NCBI RefSeq assembly: GCF_900109555.1
Contig: NZ_FNZV01000001.1
Span: forward strand, 186,001-250,000
Origin: Pacificibacter marinus
Lineage (GTDB): Bacteria > Pseudomonadota > Alphaproteobacteria > Rhodobacterales > Rhodobacteraceae
Length of the DNA: 64,000 bases
Direction: 5' to 3'
In this document: positions 63,561-64,000 of the stretch, one piece after another
Layout: each line of letters begins with the position of its first letter
How positions within the stretch are numbered: position 1 is the stretch's first letter
Position numbers and translations under genes: made by a program
Notes under the pieces: model-generated
What the model was told of the DNA's origin: nothing
Databases searched by the model: none
Seen by the model: the letters and a program-made list of their open reading frames with translations, nothing else

Positions 63561-64000
63561 TCAATGCGATAAAAGGGAAGTATACACCTGACCGCGTGGA
63601 TGAATCAGTTTTGCATCGGCAAAAATAGGCTCTTGGCCCGCTGGCGTGGCCGGATTGGCCAACGGTGCTGCAAGCAACATATCGCCTAAAAACACCGCAG
63701 GCGTAGACTTTAAGCTCTCACGTGGCAAACCGCCATCCGCGCGGGGGCCCAATTTCAGCAGCCCATCTTCGCCCAAAGCGCGCACAATAAGATCTTGCGT
63801 TTTGTCGCAGTTAACCTGCCAACGCCCGTCCCAAATCGCGTTTGGAACGCTCACTTTATCCGAAACAGCCGAAAATTCACGACACAAGCGAAAAGTTTCG
63901 CCTTGTCCAATCATCCGCACACCATGCAATGTCGCGTCTTTTTTGCGCACCATTGCCGACATAAATTCCTGTAATTTCATCCCACGCGGACCGTAATCTG
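63561..64000 (-). CDS. tilS: tRNA(Ile)-lysidine synthetase, C-terminal part (cut by window edge)
   Basis: About 146 codons visible up to the window end, with no start in view; the frame is open through 64000. YGPRGMKLQEFMSAMV, RKKDATLHGVRMIGQGETFRLCREFSAV and IWDGRWQVNCDKT are typical of the TilS C-terminal region of Rhodobacterales. TilS converts the wobble cytidine of tRNA-Ile2 to lysidine. The gene directly upstream of ftsH is usually tilS, which supports the call. Confidence 0.8.
   Translation of the reverse strand, partial: DYGPRGMKLQEFMSAMVRKKDATLHGVRMIGQGETFRLCREFSAVSDKVSVPNAIWDGRWQVNCDKTQDLIVRALGEDGLLKLGPRADGGLPRESLKSTPAVFLGDMLLAAPLANPATPAGQEPIFADAKLIHPRGQVYTSLLSH

Noticed and set aside
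1-64000. tRNA, rRNA, CRISPR array, insertion sequence or prophage genes
   Set aside because: I looked for T-arm sequences, regular repeats with spacers, transposase or integrase motifs and terminal inverted repeats and saw none. A covariance-model scan is the decisive test for tRNA and small RNAs.

Overview
This window is a contiguous piece of chromosome from an alphaproteobacterium, most likely a marine member of the Rhodobacterales (Roseobacter group). The evidence is gene content and order read from translated sequence. There is a ctaC-ctaB-small orf-ctaG-ctaE-SURF1-thrC-M16 run, a tilS-ftsH pair, an aspartokinase next to ptsP, a tripartite TRAP transporter, and a Tad/Flp pilus locus of the roseobacter type. 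I see no rRNA, tRNA, CRISPR, insertion sequence, integrase or phage gene, so the window looks like stable chromosome. Names are assigned by recognising motifs and family sequence, not by a database search.

Region 1 (1-9268, all minus strand) is a tight nine-gene catabolic operon. In transcription order it encodes a short-chain dehydrogenase, an enoyl-CoA hydratase, TRAP transporter subunits P, Q and M, a MarR regulator, a feruloyl-CoA-synthetase-type ligase, an amidohydrolase, and an acyl-CoA dehydrogenase cut by the window edge. Together they form an almost complete kit to import, CoA-activate and shorten phenylpropanoid (hydroxycinnamate-type) side chains by a beta-oxidation-like route. The amidohydrolase stands where a thiolase would be expected. 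A palindrome in the promoter region (9312-9328) could be the MarR operator.

Region 2 (9577-24118) is mixed housekeeping: Kdo transferase, Nudix hydrolase, DUF1178, aspartokinase, PtsP, EcsC-family protein, a GNAT, a flavin reductase-like protein, a SulP anion transporter, pabB/pabC for folate, and MTA phosphorylase with adenine phosphoribosyltransferase for purine salvage.

Region 3 (24210-33205, minus) holds an FAD-linked oxidase, a RimJ-type acetyltransferase, an M16 peptidase, threonine synthase and the aa3 cytochrome c oxidase genes (SURF1, subunit III, Cox11/CtaG, a 54-residue membrane protein, haem O synthase, subunit II). A perfect FNR-type palindrome lies between ctaC and the divergent tldD.

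Region 4 (33383-43861, plus) has tldD, dprA, topA, a 3-oxoacid CoA-transferase pair, and a three-gene cluster (flippase-like membrane protein, DprE1-like oxidase, DprE2-like reductase). The last cluster resembles the mycobacterial decaprenyl-phosphoryl-arabinose epimerase.

Region 5 (43934-59161) is a Tad/Flp pilus locus: a lytic transglycosylase on the opposite strand, Flp pilin with its own terminator, CpaB, CpaC secretin, an OmpA-like lipoprotein, CpaE, CpaF, TadB, TadC, two TPR lipoproteins, the prepilin peptidase, an inserted opposite-strand membrane protein, and an AAA ATPase. No TadE, TadF or TadG gene is visible.

Region 6 (59247-64000) holds a beta-hydroxyacid-dehydrogenase-type reductase, folD overlapping a chorismate mutase gene, ftsH, and the C-terminal end of tilS, which runs off the window.
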